Assembly (NCBI RefSeq): GCF_001905505.1
Contig: NZ_LIPG01000003.1
Coordinates: forward strand, 868,001-932,000
Direction: 5' to 3'
Length of the DNA stretch: 64,000 bases
Source: Streptomyces sp. CB02058
Lineage (GTDB): Bacteria; Actinomycetota; Actinomycetes; Streptomycetales; Streptomycetaceae
In this document: positions 33,640 through 41,708 of the stretch, in pieces
Position numbering within the stretch: the first letter of the stretch is position 1
How the letters are laid out: every line of letters begins with the position of its first letter
Translations under genes and position numbers: made by a program
Notes under the pieces: generated by a model
What the model saw: the letters and a program-made list of their open reading frames with translations, nothing else
What the model was told of the DNA's origin: nothing
The model's database searches: none

Positions 33640-34512
33640 TCAGCCGCCGAGCTGCGCGCGCAGGGCCTCGCGCTCGGTCCGGTCGGCGGCCCGTGTGTGC
33701 AGCGTGGGCGCGGAGCCGACGAGCAGCCGTGTGTACACGTGGCGCGGGTGCTTGATGACGTCGCGGGCCGCCCCGACCTCGACGAGCTCCCCCCTGTAGA
33801 GCACGGCGATGCGGTCGGCGGTCCCCGCGATGGAGCCCAGGTCGTGGGAGATGAAGACCAGGGAGGTCCCGGCGGCGCGGAGCTCCTTGAGGATCTCCAG
33901 CACCTGGACGCGGTTGGCGGAGTCCAGCGCGCTGACGGGCTCGTCGAGGATGACCAGGGCGGGTTCGGTGACCAGGGCGCGGGCCACGGCGATCCGCTGG
34001 CGCTGGCCGCCGGAGAGCTCGCCCGGCAGCCGCTGGAGCAGTTCGGTGGTCAGGTGGACCCGGTCGAGGAAGGCACGTGCCTTCTCCGCCGCCTCCGTGC
34101 GTGGCACCCCCTGGATGAGCAGCGGCTCGGTCAGCGACTCCTCGACGGTGAGGTCCGGGTCGAGGCTGCGCAGCGGGTCCTGGAAGACGTACTGCACGAC
34201 GCCGCGCCGGCGCAGCGAGCGCCACTGGCGGTTCCCGAATCCGGTCACCTCCTCGCCACCGACGAGGATCGAGCCGGCCGAGGCGCGGACCAGGCCGAGC
34301 ACGGCGCGGGCGAGCGTGGACTTCCCCGAGCCCGTCTCGCCGATGACGCCGACGGTCTCCCCGGGGGCGACGCTCAGCGAGACCCCGTGCAGGGCGCGCC
34401 TGGCCCGGCGGCCCCTGCCGTAGCGGACCTCCAGGTCCCTGACGTCCAGGACGGCGGCCGGAGCCTGGGTCTCGACGCCCGTCGGCCGGGACTCCGGCGA
34501 CGTGACGGTCAT
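33640..34512 (-). CDS. ABC transporter ATPase (DppF type) of the sulfur operon
   Basis: A 290-residue ATPase with Walker A GETGSGKS, Q-loop FQDPLRSLDP, signature LSGGQRQRI and Walker B LVILDEP. It ends without an iron-sulfur-type Cys cluster. The start overlaps the upstream ATPase stop by 4 bases. Confidence 0.92.
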   Translation of the reverse strand: MTVTSPESRPTGVETQAPAAVLDVRDLEVRYGRGRRARRALHGVSLSVAPGETVGVIGETGSGKSTLARAVLGLVRASAGSILVGGEEVTGFGNRQWRSLRRRGVVQYVFQDPLRSLDPDLTVEESLTEPLLIQGVPRTEAAEKARAFLDRVHLTTELLQRLPGELSGGQRQRIAVARALVTEPALVILDEPVSALDSANRVQVLEILKELRAAGTSLVFISHDLGSIAGTADRIAVLYRGELVEVGAARDVIKHPRHVYTRLLVGSAPTLHTRAADRTEREALRAQLGG

Positions 34513-35426
34513 GACGCCTCCTTCGGGGCGAGGAACGTGTCGAGGCCGTAACTCTCGTGCTCGGCCATGAGGAGCCGGGTGTACTCGTGCCGCGGGTCGT
34601 GCAGCACGGAGCGCGTCGGGCCCTGCTCGACCACCTCGCCCTGCCGCATCACCAGCACCTCGTCGCACAACTGGGCGACGACGGCCAGGTCGTGGGAGAC
34701 GACCACCAGGGCCAGCCCTGTGCGCTCACGGAGTTCGGCCAGCAGGTCGAGGATCTCGGCCTGGACCGTCACGTCGAGTGCCGTGGTGGCCTCGTCCGCG
34801 ATGAGGGCACGCGGCTCGACGGCGATCGCCGCCGCGATCAGGACGCGCTGGAGCATGCCGCCCGAGAGCTCGTAGGTGTACTGGCTGTGCACCAGCTCCG
34901 GGTCCCGCAGGCGCACGGCCCGCAGGAGTTCGAGTGACTGCCTGCGCGCCTCGCGCCGCTTGACGCCCTTCTTGACCCGGATGACCTCGGCTATCTGGGC
35001 GCCCACGCGGATCGACGGGTTCAGATAGGACGCCGGGTCCTGGAAGACCGCGCCGACCGTGGTCCCGCGCAGGTCCGTCCACTGCCGCGGTGTCAGGGTC
35101 GAGATGTCGGTGCCGTCGATCTCGACCGATCCGCCGGACACCTCGAAGTGCGGGGGCAGGATGCCGAGCACGGCACGGCAGGTGAGCGTCTTGCCGCTGC
35201 CGGACTCGCCGACGATGCCGACCGACTTCCCGGGGGTGAGCTCGAAGCCCACCCCGTGGACGATCTCCCGGTCGGTGACGCGGTCGCTGATGCGCACGTC
35301 GCGGACGGCGATCACCGGCGGAGCCGTCGCGGCCGACGTGGCGGACGGTTCGGAGGGGGCCGACGGGTCCGCTGCCACGGACTCCCGGGCGCTCTCGGGA
35401 ACGGTGTTCTGGGACAGGGTCCTCAT
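34509..35426 (-). CDS. ABC transporter ATPase (DppD type) of the sulfur operon
   Basis: A 305-residue ATPase. After a 40-residue Ser/Ala/Pro-rich tail at the N-terminus come Walker A GESGSGKT, Q-loop FQDPASYLNP, signature LSGGMLQRV and Walker B LIADEATTALD. The terminal part lacks the Cys-rich oligo_HPY extension seen in the other DppD in this window. GGGAGG is 6 bases upstream of ATG 35426. Confidence 0.92.
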   Translation of the reverse strand: MRTLSQNTVPESARESVAADPSAPSEPSATSAATAPPVIAVRDVRISDRVTDREIVHGVGFELTPGKSVGIVGESGSGKTLTCRAVLGILPPHFEVSGGSVEIDGTDISTLTPRQWTDLRGTTVGAVFQDPASYLNPSIRVGAQIAEVIRVKKGVKRREARRQSLELLRAVRLRDPELVHSQYTYELSGGMLQRVLIAAAIAVEPRALIADEATTALDVTVQAEILDLLAELRERTGLALVVVSHDLAVVAQLCDEVLVMRQGEVVEQGPTRSVLHDPRHEYTRLLMAEHESYGLDTFLAPKEAS

Positions 35427-36319
35427 CGGGAACCTCCCACGGAGACGGAAGCGGAGGCGGAGGCGCCGGAGCGACGTGCCTTGGCCTTGCGGTTGTTGAC
35501 CAGTGCCCGGCCCGCCTCGCCGGAGACGTCGCGGATGGCGTCGGCGAGCAGGTTGCAGGCCCAGACCGTGACCATGATCAGCAGGGCCGGTGCCACCGGG
35601 GCCCACGGCTGGTGGCTGAGATAGCCCAGGTCGGAGGCGAGCAGACCGCCCCAGGTGGGAGCGGGCGGCTGTACGCCGATGCCCAGGAAGGTCAGGCTGG
35701 AGACGATGACGAAACCGACGCCGATGGTCTGCGCGAGCGCCACCGCGATCGGCGGGAGCACCTTGACCCAGACATGGCGGCGTACGACCCAGCCGACGGA
35801 GGCGCCCGACACGATCGCGGCCTCCACGTACGGCGAGCGGGCCACCGCCAGGGTGGCGGCACGGGCGACCCGGTAGAAGAGCGGTGAGACCAGCGCGCCC
35901 GTGACGAGCATGGCCTGGGTGATCCCGTTGCCCAGCAGGGCGATCACGGCGATGGCGAACAGCAGGAACGGCAGGGCGACCAGGGTGTCGGCCAGACGGA
36001 GGGTCAGCCACTCGAAGACCCGGCCGGAGTAGACCGACAGGATTCCGGGGACCGCGCCGACGACCAGGGCCATCAGCGCGACCTCCAGCGAACCGAGCAC
36101 GCTGATCCGTGAGCCGTCCAGCAGGCGGCTGAACACGTCACGGCCCAGGTAGTCCGTCCCCAGCCAGTGGGCGCCGGACGCCGAGGCGAGGGTGTTGTCG
36201 CTGGTCGCCAGGGGGTCCTGCGGGGCGAGCCAGGGACCGCACACCGCGAGGAGGGCGACCAGTACGAGGACGGCCACGGCGATCCGGCCGGACGTGAGTG
36301 AGAGGACGCGGCGCACCAT
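35423..36319 (-). CDS. ABC transporter permease (DppC type) of the sulfur operon
   Basis: A 298-residue permease with HWLGTDYLGRDVFSRLLDG and FLGIGVQPPAPTWGGLL, the usual DppC signatures, and about six membrane segments. The C-terminus is extended with a basic/Ser-rich tail (RKAKARRSGASASASVSVGG). The stop overlaps the start of the next gene (ATGA), and it begins only 2 bases after the DppB-type stop. Confidence 0.92.
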   Translation of the reverse strand: MVRRVLSLTSGRIAVAVLVLVALLAVCGPWLAPQDPLATSDNTLASASGAHWLGTDYLGRDVFSRLLDGSRISVLGSLEVALMALVVGAVPGILSVYSGRVFEWLTLRLADTLVALPFLLFAIAVIALLGNGITQAMLVTGALVSPLFYRVARAATLAVARSPYVEAAIVSGASVGWVVRRHVWVKVLPPIAVALAQTIGVGFVIVSSLTFLGIGVQPPAPTWGGLLASDLGYLSHQPWAPVAPALLIMVTVWACNLLADAIRDVSGEAGRALVNNRKAKARRSGASASASVSVGGSR

Positions 36320-36321
36320 CG

Positions 36322-37350
36322 TCAAACCCCCCGCTGGGATGCCGGCATCACACGGGCCAGCACCAGATTGATGATCAGGTTGAAGGAGACGACCAGCACG
36401 ATCGACACCACGAGCACGCCTTGCACCGCGGGCACGTCGCCGGCCTGGGCCGAGTCGTTGGCGAACCGGCCGAATCCCTGGAGGCCGAAGATCCACTCGG
36501 TGACCACGGAGGCACCGACCAGCGCGGGGAACTTCTGCCCGATCGTGGCGAGTGCGGGGCCCAGGCCGTTGCGCAGTACATGGGCGAAGAAGATCCGCCG
36601 CGGGCTCAGGCCCCTCACCACCGCGCCCGTCACGTAGTTCTCGCCGTACGCCGCGACGAGGCTGGAGCGCAGCTGCCGGGCGACGTCGGCGATGACGTCG
36701 AAGCTCAATGCCAGGGCGGGGAGCGTGATGTGGGCGATCCACGGGCCGAAGCCCTGCTCGGCCGGGATGTATCCGGCCGAGGGGAACAGCCCGAGCCCGA
36801 CCGCGAGGATCGCGACCAGCACGATGCCGACGACGAAGGCCGGCATCACCGAGATCACGGTGACGAACCCCGTGATCGCACGGTCGAGCAGGGTGGTCCG
36901 CCGCAGCGCCGCCACCGTGCCCAGGACGAAACCGACGACCACGCCGATCACCAGCGCGAAGGTCGCGACCGAGAGGCTCACGCCCAGCCCCAGGCCGATC
37001 AGCGTGGAGATGTCGGCCCCGTTGACCCAGCTGGTGCCCAGCTGCCCGTGCAGGACGTCGGTGAACCAGTTCCAGTACTGGGTGAGGAAGGGCTGGTCGA
37101 GTCCCCACTCGGCCTCGATGCGCTGGATCGCCTCGGGGGTCGCCTCCTCACCCAGCTGGATGCGGGCCGGGCTGAGCCCGCTCATGGACCGCAGCGCGAA
37201 CGTCACGAACGTCGCCACCAGGAACACCGGTACGAAGATCGCGACCGACCGGCCGAGGGCGGCGGCCACCCGCCCCGCGGCGTGCCGCGCCCTGGCGGTG
37301 GCGAGCCGGCGGCGGCGCTCGGAAGTGACCTCTGGCGTGGTCGTCGTCAT
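36322..37350 (-). CDS. ABC transporter permease (DppB type) of the sulfur operon
   Basis: A 342-residue permease with six membrane segments. The GQLGTSWVNGADI region and FGRFANDSAQAGDVPAVQG near the C-terminus are typical of DppB/NikB. It pairs with the DppC-type permease to form the import channel. Spacing of 36 bases from the binding-protein gene fits a single transcript. Confidence 0.92.
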   Translation of the reverse strand: MTTTTPEVTSERRRRLATARARHAAGRVAAALGRSVAIFVPVFLVATFVTFALRSMSGLSPARIQLGEEATPEAIQRIEAEWGLDQPFLTQYWNWFTDVLHGQLGTSWVNGADISTLIGLGLGVSLSVATFALVIGVVVGFVLGTVAALRRTTLLDRAITGFVTVISVMPAFVVGIVLVAILAVGLGLFPSAGYIPAEQGFGPWIAHITLPALALSFDVIADVARQLRSSLVAAYGENYVTGAVVRGLSPRRIFFAHVLRNGLGPALATIGQKFPALVGASVVTEWIFGLQGFGRFANDSAQAGDVPAVQGVLVVSIVLVVSFNLIINLVLARVMPASQRGV

Positions 37351-37386
37351 GGGGCTGCCCCCTCTCTGCAGTGGATGGATGGGTGG

Positions 37387-38958
37387 TCAGGAACCGTTGG
37401 TGATCTTCACGCCGGTCCAGTCGATGTGCGCGGGGTTCTTCGGCAGATCGGAGACGGACGGGCTCTTGGCGAAGAGGTTGGGCGACGAGAAGGTGAAGAT
37501 GAGCGCCTTGCTGGCGAGGCCCGCGCGCGTCGCGGACTGGAGGACCTTCGTGTAGTCGGGCGAGTCCAGCGGTGTCCGGCGGACCTCGGCGACGGCCTCT
37601 TCGAAGCCCTCGGGCTCGTACGGAGTGCTCAGGTTCAGCGGTCCGTCGGGGCCGAAGTGAGCGGTGAGCGTCTGCACGGCCGAGTCGCGGCCCGTGGTCG
37701 CGTACAGGGAGAAGGCCAGATCCTTGGCGAAGAACGGGGTGGCCCAGTTCTTGTCGATCTTGATGGTGACCTTGACGCCCACGGCGGCCAGCTGCGACTG
37801 GACGATCTCGGCCTGCGGGTCCTCGGCCGGGATCACCAGGTTCAGCTTGAGGTCGCCTGCCTCGTGGCCCGCCTCGGCGAGCAGCTTCTTCGCCTTCGCC
37901 GGGTCGTAGGGGTAGGCGTTCTCGGACTCGGAGTCGTAGGCCACGTAACCCTTGGGGAACGGCTGGTCGGTCGTCTCGCCGTGGCCGAAGGTCAGCTTCT
38001 CGACGAACTCGTCGCGGTTGATCGCGTGGCGGAAGGCGTCCACGACCTTGTCGTCGTCGAACGGCGCCTTGTTGACGTTCAGGCTGATGTTGGAGGCGTT
38101 GAAGCCGGGCTGGGAGAAGACGTCCAGGCCCGCCTTGTCCGCGGCGTCGGCCTGGCTGGGGGCGATGTCGGCGAAGTTGTAGACACCGGTCTGGAGACCG
38201 GAGACGACGGTCGAGGCGTCCGGGGCGGAGACCAGCTCGACGTTGTCGATGTGGATGTTCTTCGCGTCCCAGTAGTCCGGGTTCTTGCGCAGGACCGCCT
38301 TGGTGCCGGGGATCAGCTGGTCGACGACGAACGGTCCCGCGCCGATCGGGCCCTGGTCGAGCTTCGCCGGGTTCGCCGCGGCCTTCGGGCTGGCGATCTG
38401 CAGCACGCGCTCGCCGAGCAACTGCGGTATCTGGTAGTCGACCTGAGTGAGGTTCAGCGTCGCGTCGAGTCCGTCGGCCGTCACCGAAGCGATCGACGTC
38501 AGGTCGCCGAAGAGCGCCGAGTTCTTCTGCTTCTGGGCCCGCTCGATGGCGGCCTTCACGGCAGCGGCGTCGACCGGCTCACCGTCACTGAACTTCAGGC
38601 CGGGGCGGACGTGGAAGGTGATCCGGTCGCCCTTGTCGTTGTACTCCCAGCTCTCCGCGAGATCGGGGACGGCCTTCCCGTCCTCGTCGGTCCGGGTCAG
38701 CGAGGCGTAGACGAGGGCGAGTGCGCGGAACTGCGCGCCGCTGCCCGACACCACCGGGTCCCAGTGGCTGGGGAAGGAGGAGGAAGCCCACTTGAGGGTG
38801 GCGTTGCCGGCCGACGACGAGGCACTGCCGCCGCAAGCGCTCAGAGCCGGGACGAGCAGGGCGATGGCAGCGGTTGTGAGGGCTGCGACCCTCAGGCCGC
38901 CCGCCCGTCGGACCGACCGGGCGTCCGGTCGGCTGCGGATCGTGAGTCGTGCGGACAT
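37387..38958 (-). CDS. ABC transporter substrate-binding lipoprotein (SBP_bac_5) of the sulfur operon
   Basis: A 523-residue binding protein. The signal peptide has an unusually long basic N-terminus (about 24 residues with six Arg) and ends in lipobox LVPALSAC (about Cys41). LKFSDGEPVDAAAV is the family signature. It should capture the sulfur-containing solute outside the cell. ATG at 38958 follows AGAGAGAACGAG; a longer frame reaches upstream, but that region is the leader between the peptide and this gene. Confidence 0.9.
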   Translation of the reverse strand: MSARLTIRSRPDARSVRRAGGLRVAALTTAAIALLVPALSACGGSASSSAGNATLKWASSSFPSHWDPVVSGSGAQFRALALVYASLTRTDEDGKAVPDLAESWEYNDKGDRITFHVRPGLKFSDGEPVDAAAVKAAIERAQKQKNSALFGDLTSIASVTADGLDATLNLTQVDYQIPQLLGERVLQIASPKAAANPAKLDQGPIGAGPFVVDQLIPGTKAVLRKNPDYWDAKNIHIDNVELVSAPDASTVVSGLQTGVYNFADIAPSQADAADKAGLDVFSQPGFNASNISLNVNKAPFDDDKVVDAFRHAINRDEFVEKLTFGHGETTDQPFPKGYVAYDSESENAYPYDPAKAKKLLAEAGHEAGDLKLNLVIPAEDPQAEIVQSQLAAVGVKVTIKIDKNWATPFFAKDLAFSLYATTGRDSAVQTLTAHFGPDGPLNLSTPYEPEGFEEAVAEVRRTPLDSPDYTKVLQSATRAGLASKALIFTFSSPNLFAKSPSVSDLPKNPAHIDWTGVKITNGS

Positions 38959-39279
38959 CTCGTTCTCTCTGATGGGTCCCGACCTGGAAAAGGGCAGGAG
39001 GAGGCGGGGAAGCGTGAAGGGGCGGCACTCGCACAAGTCCGTCGTCGGGTGTGCGGGCATGCGTCGTCGAGGCGACGGCGCACGGCGTGGCAAGGGTGGG
39101 CCCGGTACAGGGCGTCGAGGAACTCACGGCCCGGTACGGGTGACGACGAAGAGGCGCGACGGAATGCGGAGAGCCGACGCGGGAGCACAGGCGCGGATCA
39201 GTGGATCGGCATGGCCGGCGAGGAGCCGGTGCCGCCGACGGAGGTCAGGCGGCGCCTGTGGAACGAAGGTGCTGGGCGG

Positions 39280-39354
39280 TCAGCGACAGAGTGCGCTGGA
39301 GGTGCGCCGCAGGTCCACGTAGCGGCACACCACACCGGGGTGCGTCGTGAGCAT
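39280..39354 (-). CDS. Cys-containing regulatory leader peptide
   Basis: A 24-codon frame on the minus strand reads MLTTHPGVVCRYVDLRRTS followed by SALCR and a stop. The core R-Y/H-V-D-L-x-R-x-SSA-(I/L)-C matches a family of tiny leader peptides known upstream of sulfur-assimilation genes in actinomycetes. Cysteine-starved ribosomes stall on the terminal Cys codon and change expression of the operon downstream. The ATG coincides with the expected transcription start of the TTGACA/CAGGAT promoter, so it is likely translated from a leaderless mRNA. It is too short for ordinary gene callers. Identification is by motif recall. Confidence 0.72.
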   Translation of the reverse strand: MLTTHPGVVCRYVDLRRTSSALCR

Positions 39355-39360
39355 GTGCTC

Positions 39361-39390
39361 ATCCTGGAGGCAGCCGAACACCCCTGTCAA
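39361..39390 (-). promoter_or_regulatory. Promoter of the organosulfur operon
   Basis: On the minus strand TTGACA (39385-39390) and CAGGAT (39361-39366) are separated by 18 bases, a near-consensus sigma-HrdB-type promoter, with the start predicted at about 39354. A GACACC-CATT-GGTGTC inverted repeat (39393-39408) lies just upstream of the -35 and could bind a regulator. Confidence 0.7.
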
Positions 39391-39438
39391 TGGACACCCA
39401 TTGGTGTCTCATTCAGCGGGACGGTGCTCAACCGCAGC

Positions 39439-40359
39439 TCAGGGCCTTGCGGAAGGCCGGGAGGGGGCGGCCGGGTGAACTGACGCCTCGTCAGGATGCA
39501 GCCACACATGGCCGTTCGCGGTTCGCACCGGCACCGCTCCGGGCGGCGGCCAGGGCCCCTCCGCCAGCAGCTCCCGCTCGGGCTCCGTCAGGCTCCGGTC
39601 GCGCTCCAGCGCCTCGGCGGGGGAGCGCGGGGCGGACGGTGCGAGCAGTCCGGGGCGGAGCTCCTCGAAGACCGCCGCGTATGCCGCGTACGGCCGCCAG
39701 CCGGGGACGGCGCGGTGGCCGGACGGGGCGCGCACCAGGAGCGTCGGCAACGCGTAGCGGAACCCGCCGTCGGAGGTCTCCTTCGCCGCGCCCGGATGCG
39801 GCGATTCGCTCTGTACGGACCGGACTTCGGGGACCGGCCGCCGGGCCTCCGCGCGGTCGGCCCGTACCCGCTCGCGTACCCCGCCGGAGGCCGCGTCGTA
39901 CCTGAGCCGGTCCGTGTCCAGCCCCGGGACGCCCCGCGTGGCGGCCACGGCGGAATCGAGGGTGTCCGCCGGTTCGCCCAGCACGAAGACGGTCTCCCGC
40001 AGCCGGCGCAGCACCCGCTCGGCCACGTCGGCCCCTTGGAGCTCCGCGGCCACGGCGACGAGCGACGACGGCCAGGAACTCGCCGCCACCCGGCTCAGCA
40101 CGGCCGCGCGGGGGGCGCCGGTGTGCGAGCAGATCTGCTCGACGTACCCCGCGTACCAGGCGGTCTCGGCCGCCGGATCGGGTGCCGGGTCGTCCACCTC
40201 GTCGTCGAACAGGACGGCGTACGCCCGCCGCCAGCGGACCGTGCCCGCCAGTGCCGTCCGCAGCCTGCGGAAGACCGGCTCGGAACCCCAGGCCCAGGGG
40301 CACATCGGGTCGGTGTACTCCACCACCTCCAGCGGTGGCGCGTCCCGCCCGCCGGTCAC
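39439..40359 (-). CDS. DsbA-family thioredoxin-fold protein
   Basis: A 306-residue protein with a FrnE/DsbA-like domain. The start VVEYTDPMCPWAWGSEPVFRRL has a single Cys-Pro-Trp instead of CxxC, as in many 2-hydroxychromene isomerase-like DsbA members. No signal peptide is seen, so it is cytoplasmic. GTG at 40359 overlaps the Rrf2 stop by 4 bases (GTGA), so it is co-translated with the Rrf2 regulator and may be its redox partner or target. The C-terminal 60 residues are Pro/Ala-rich. Confidence 0.8.
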   Translation of the reverse strand: MTGGRDAPPLEVVEYTDPMCPWAWGSEPVFRRLRTALAGTVRWRRAYAVLFDDEVDDPAPDPAAETAWYAGYVEQICSHTGAPRAAVLSRVAASSWPSSLVAVAAELQGADVAERVLRRLRETVFVLGEPADTLDSAVAATRGVPGLDTDRLRYDAASGGVRERVRADRAEARRPVPEVRSVQSESPHPGAAKETSDGGFRYALPTLLVRAPSGHRAVPGWRPYAAYAAVFEELRPGLLAPSAPRSPAEALERDRSLTEPERELLAEGPWPPPGAVPVRTANGHVWLHPDEASVHPAAPSRPSARP

Positions 40360-40790
40360 GCGGCTCCGATCGCGGACGGCCGCTCGCGCGCTTCGGAGGG
40401 CAGCAGCGCGGCCAGGCTCAGCCCGCCGAGCACGGCGGCGGCGTCCGACTCGACCCGCCGCCACACGCCGGGGAGACCCGCGGCGGGACCGGGGTAGTCG
40501 AGCCCGTCCAGCGACTCGCCCCGCAGGGTGATCAGTTCACCGTCCACGGCGCGCAGAACGTCCAGCAGGGCGATGTCCTCGGCGGGTCTGCCGAGCCAGT
40601 AACCGCCTTCGCAGCCGCGCTGGCTCCGGACGAGTCCCGCCTTGCGCAACTCGCCCACGACGGACTTCAGGAACCTGAACGGAATGTGTTGTGAGGAGGC
40701 GATGGCTTCACAGGAGAGCGGACGGCCGGGATCACTCGCGAGCTCGAGAAGGGCGCGCGTGGCGTAGTCCGCCTTCGCGGAGATATGCAT
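40356..40790 (-). CDS. Rrf2-family transcriptional regulator
   Basis: A 144-residue winged-helix protein. It starts MHISAKADYATRALLELA, the standard Rrf2 N-terminus, with recognition helix IPFRFLKSVVGELRKAGLV and the wing RGCEGGYWLGRP. The three-cysteine cluster of IscR/NsrR is absent from the C-terminal half, so it is more like CymR-type members that respond to cysteine metabolism than to iron-sulfur. An in-frame GTG at 40796 is a possible alternative start, since neither has a clear Shine-Dalgarno. It may control the DsbA gene, the divergent cupin gene and the sulfur operon. Confidence 0.85.
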   Translation of the reverse strand: MHISAKADYATRALLELASDPGRPLSCEAIASSQHIPFRFLKSVVGELRKAGLVRSQRGCEGGYWLGRPAEDIALLDVLRAVDGELITLRGESLDGLDYPGPAAGLPGVWRRVESDAAAVLGGLSLAALLPSEARERPSAIGAA

Positions 40791-40835
40791 CCCCACATCA
40801 TGCCCGGCGACGGGTTCCAGACGAAGAATTCGCTC

Positions 40836-40868
40836 GTTCCGTTCATATATTGCGGGAACATTGCCGCA
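40836..40868. promoter_or_regulatory. Inverted repeats in the Rrf2-cupin divergent region
   Basis: GTTCC (40836-40840) and GGAAC (40855-40859) form a 5-14-5 repeat around an ATATAT core, and TGCGG/CCGCA (40851-40855, 40864-40868) overlaps it. This A/T-rich patch is between the two divergent genes and is a plausible Rrf2 operator, though no consensus for this protein is known to me. Confidence 0.35.
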
Positions 40869-40890
40869 GGTGAAGGGGAAAGGACACCTC

Positions 40891-40920
40891 TTGACATCCT
40901 TTTCGGGGGCGTCCTAGCGT
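40891..40920 (+). promoter_or_regulatory. Leaderless promoter of the cupin gene
   Basis: TTGACA (40891-40896), an 18-base spacer and TAGCGT (40915-40920) are followed by 7 bases and the ATG at 40928. There is no Shine-Dalgarno, so transcription should begin at or next to the start codon. Confidence 0.75.
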
Positions 40921-40927
40921 CCCCGTC

Positions 40928-41437
40928 ATGAGCAAGCCGTTGACGACCCCCGGTGAAGGGTTCCACCCTCATCTCCACGAAGCCCAGGGCAGCGCCACGA
41001 CACCCCTGCGCACCCGCCTGCACCACATCAGGGCGGACGATCTCGACGGGGACACGGCGCAGACCGGTGGCATGCGCAGGTTCAGCGCCATCAGCGGCAG
41101 GACCGTCGGTTCCGAGAAGCTGTGGATGGGGCAGACCCACGTGGCCCCGGCGACCGCCTCGTCCGACCACCACCACGGCGAGTCGGAGACCGCCATCCAT
41201 GTGGTCAGCGGACACCCGGAGTTCGTCTTCCTGGACGACACGGGGGAGGAGCCGGAGGAGATCCGGCTGCGCACCTCGCCGGGCGACTACATCTTCGTCC
41301 CGCCGTTCGTCCCGCACCGCGAGGAGAACCCGGACCCCACCGAGGAGGCCGTGGTGGTGATCGCCCGCAGCACCCAGGAGGCGATCGTGGTCAACCTCCC
41401 CCGCCTGTACGCCCTGGACCTCGACGCGAACGCCTGA
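40928..41437 (+). CDS. Cupin-domain protein
   Basis: A 169-residue single-cupin protein. The first cupin motif GSEKLWMGQTHVAPATASSDHHHGESETAIHV carries the metal ligands (HHH...E), and GDYIFVPPFVPHREENP gives the second motif with its His. It should bind a metal and act as a dioxygenase, isomerase or sensor; the substrate is not known. It is divergent from the Rrf2 gene, sharing a 137-base control region, so it may be Rrf2-regulated. Translation is leaderless. Confidence 0.85.
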   Translation: MSKPLTTPGEGFHPHLHEAQGSATTPLRTRLHHIRADDLDGDTAQTGGMRRFSAISGRTVGSEKLWMGQTHVAPATASSDHHHGESETAIHVVSGHPEFVFLDDTGEEPEEIRLRTSPGDYIFVPPFVPHREENPDPTEEAVVVIARSTQEAIVVNLPRLYALDLDANA

Positions 41438-41528
41438 CGGCACCTGCGACCCACGGCCGGACCCTTCGTGTCGCGGCGCAACGGAACAGCCAGGTGGACG
41501 AAGCCCCGGCGGCTGGACGCGGCCCCGG

Positions 41529-41547
41529 GATTACCTCAGCGGTAATC
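41529..41547. promoter_or_regulatory. Operator-like palindrome upstream of the SnoaL-like gene
   Basis: GATTACC-TCAGC-GGTAATC is a perfect 7-5-7 inverted repeat in a 271-base gene-free gap, 162 bases before the SnoaL-like start. It looks like a TetR- or MarR-type operator; the regulator is not encoded nearby. Confidence 0.5.
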
Positions 41548-41708
41548 GACCCTCCGCGAGGACTGCGACAGGCTGCGGAGCACAAGGGAGGGCGGCACAC
41601 CGAGGGTGAGCCGCCTCCGGCCTGGCTTCCCGCCGGTGGGGCGGGGTAGCGCGGCCGCTCCCGCGGGCCCGCCGTCCGGCGCACCCGCAGAGACGAAGGG
41701 ACACCGCA

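Larger units (their letters stand above)
38959..39438. other. 480-base leader and promoter region of the sulfur operon
   Basis: It holds a promoter (39361-39390), a 24-codon leader peptide (39280-39354) and about 320 bases of further leader before the binding-protein gene. The further leader has several G/C-rich hairpin possibilities but no second coding frame of good quality. Confidence 0.6.

Noticed and set aside
38585..39127. Frame on the minus strand covering the N-terminus of the sulfur-operon binding protein and its leader
   Set aside because: It is a shifted frame of the binding-protein gene with no domain, and it ignores the evident lipobox frame.
36298..39483. Long plus-strand frame (about 1060 codons) opposite the sulfur operon
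   Set aside because: It is the complement of well-supported permease and binding-protein genes and has only GC-bias composition.
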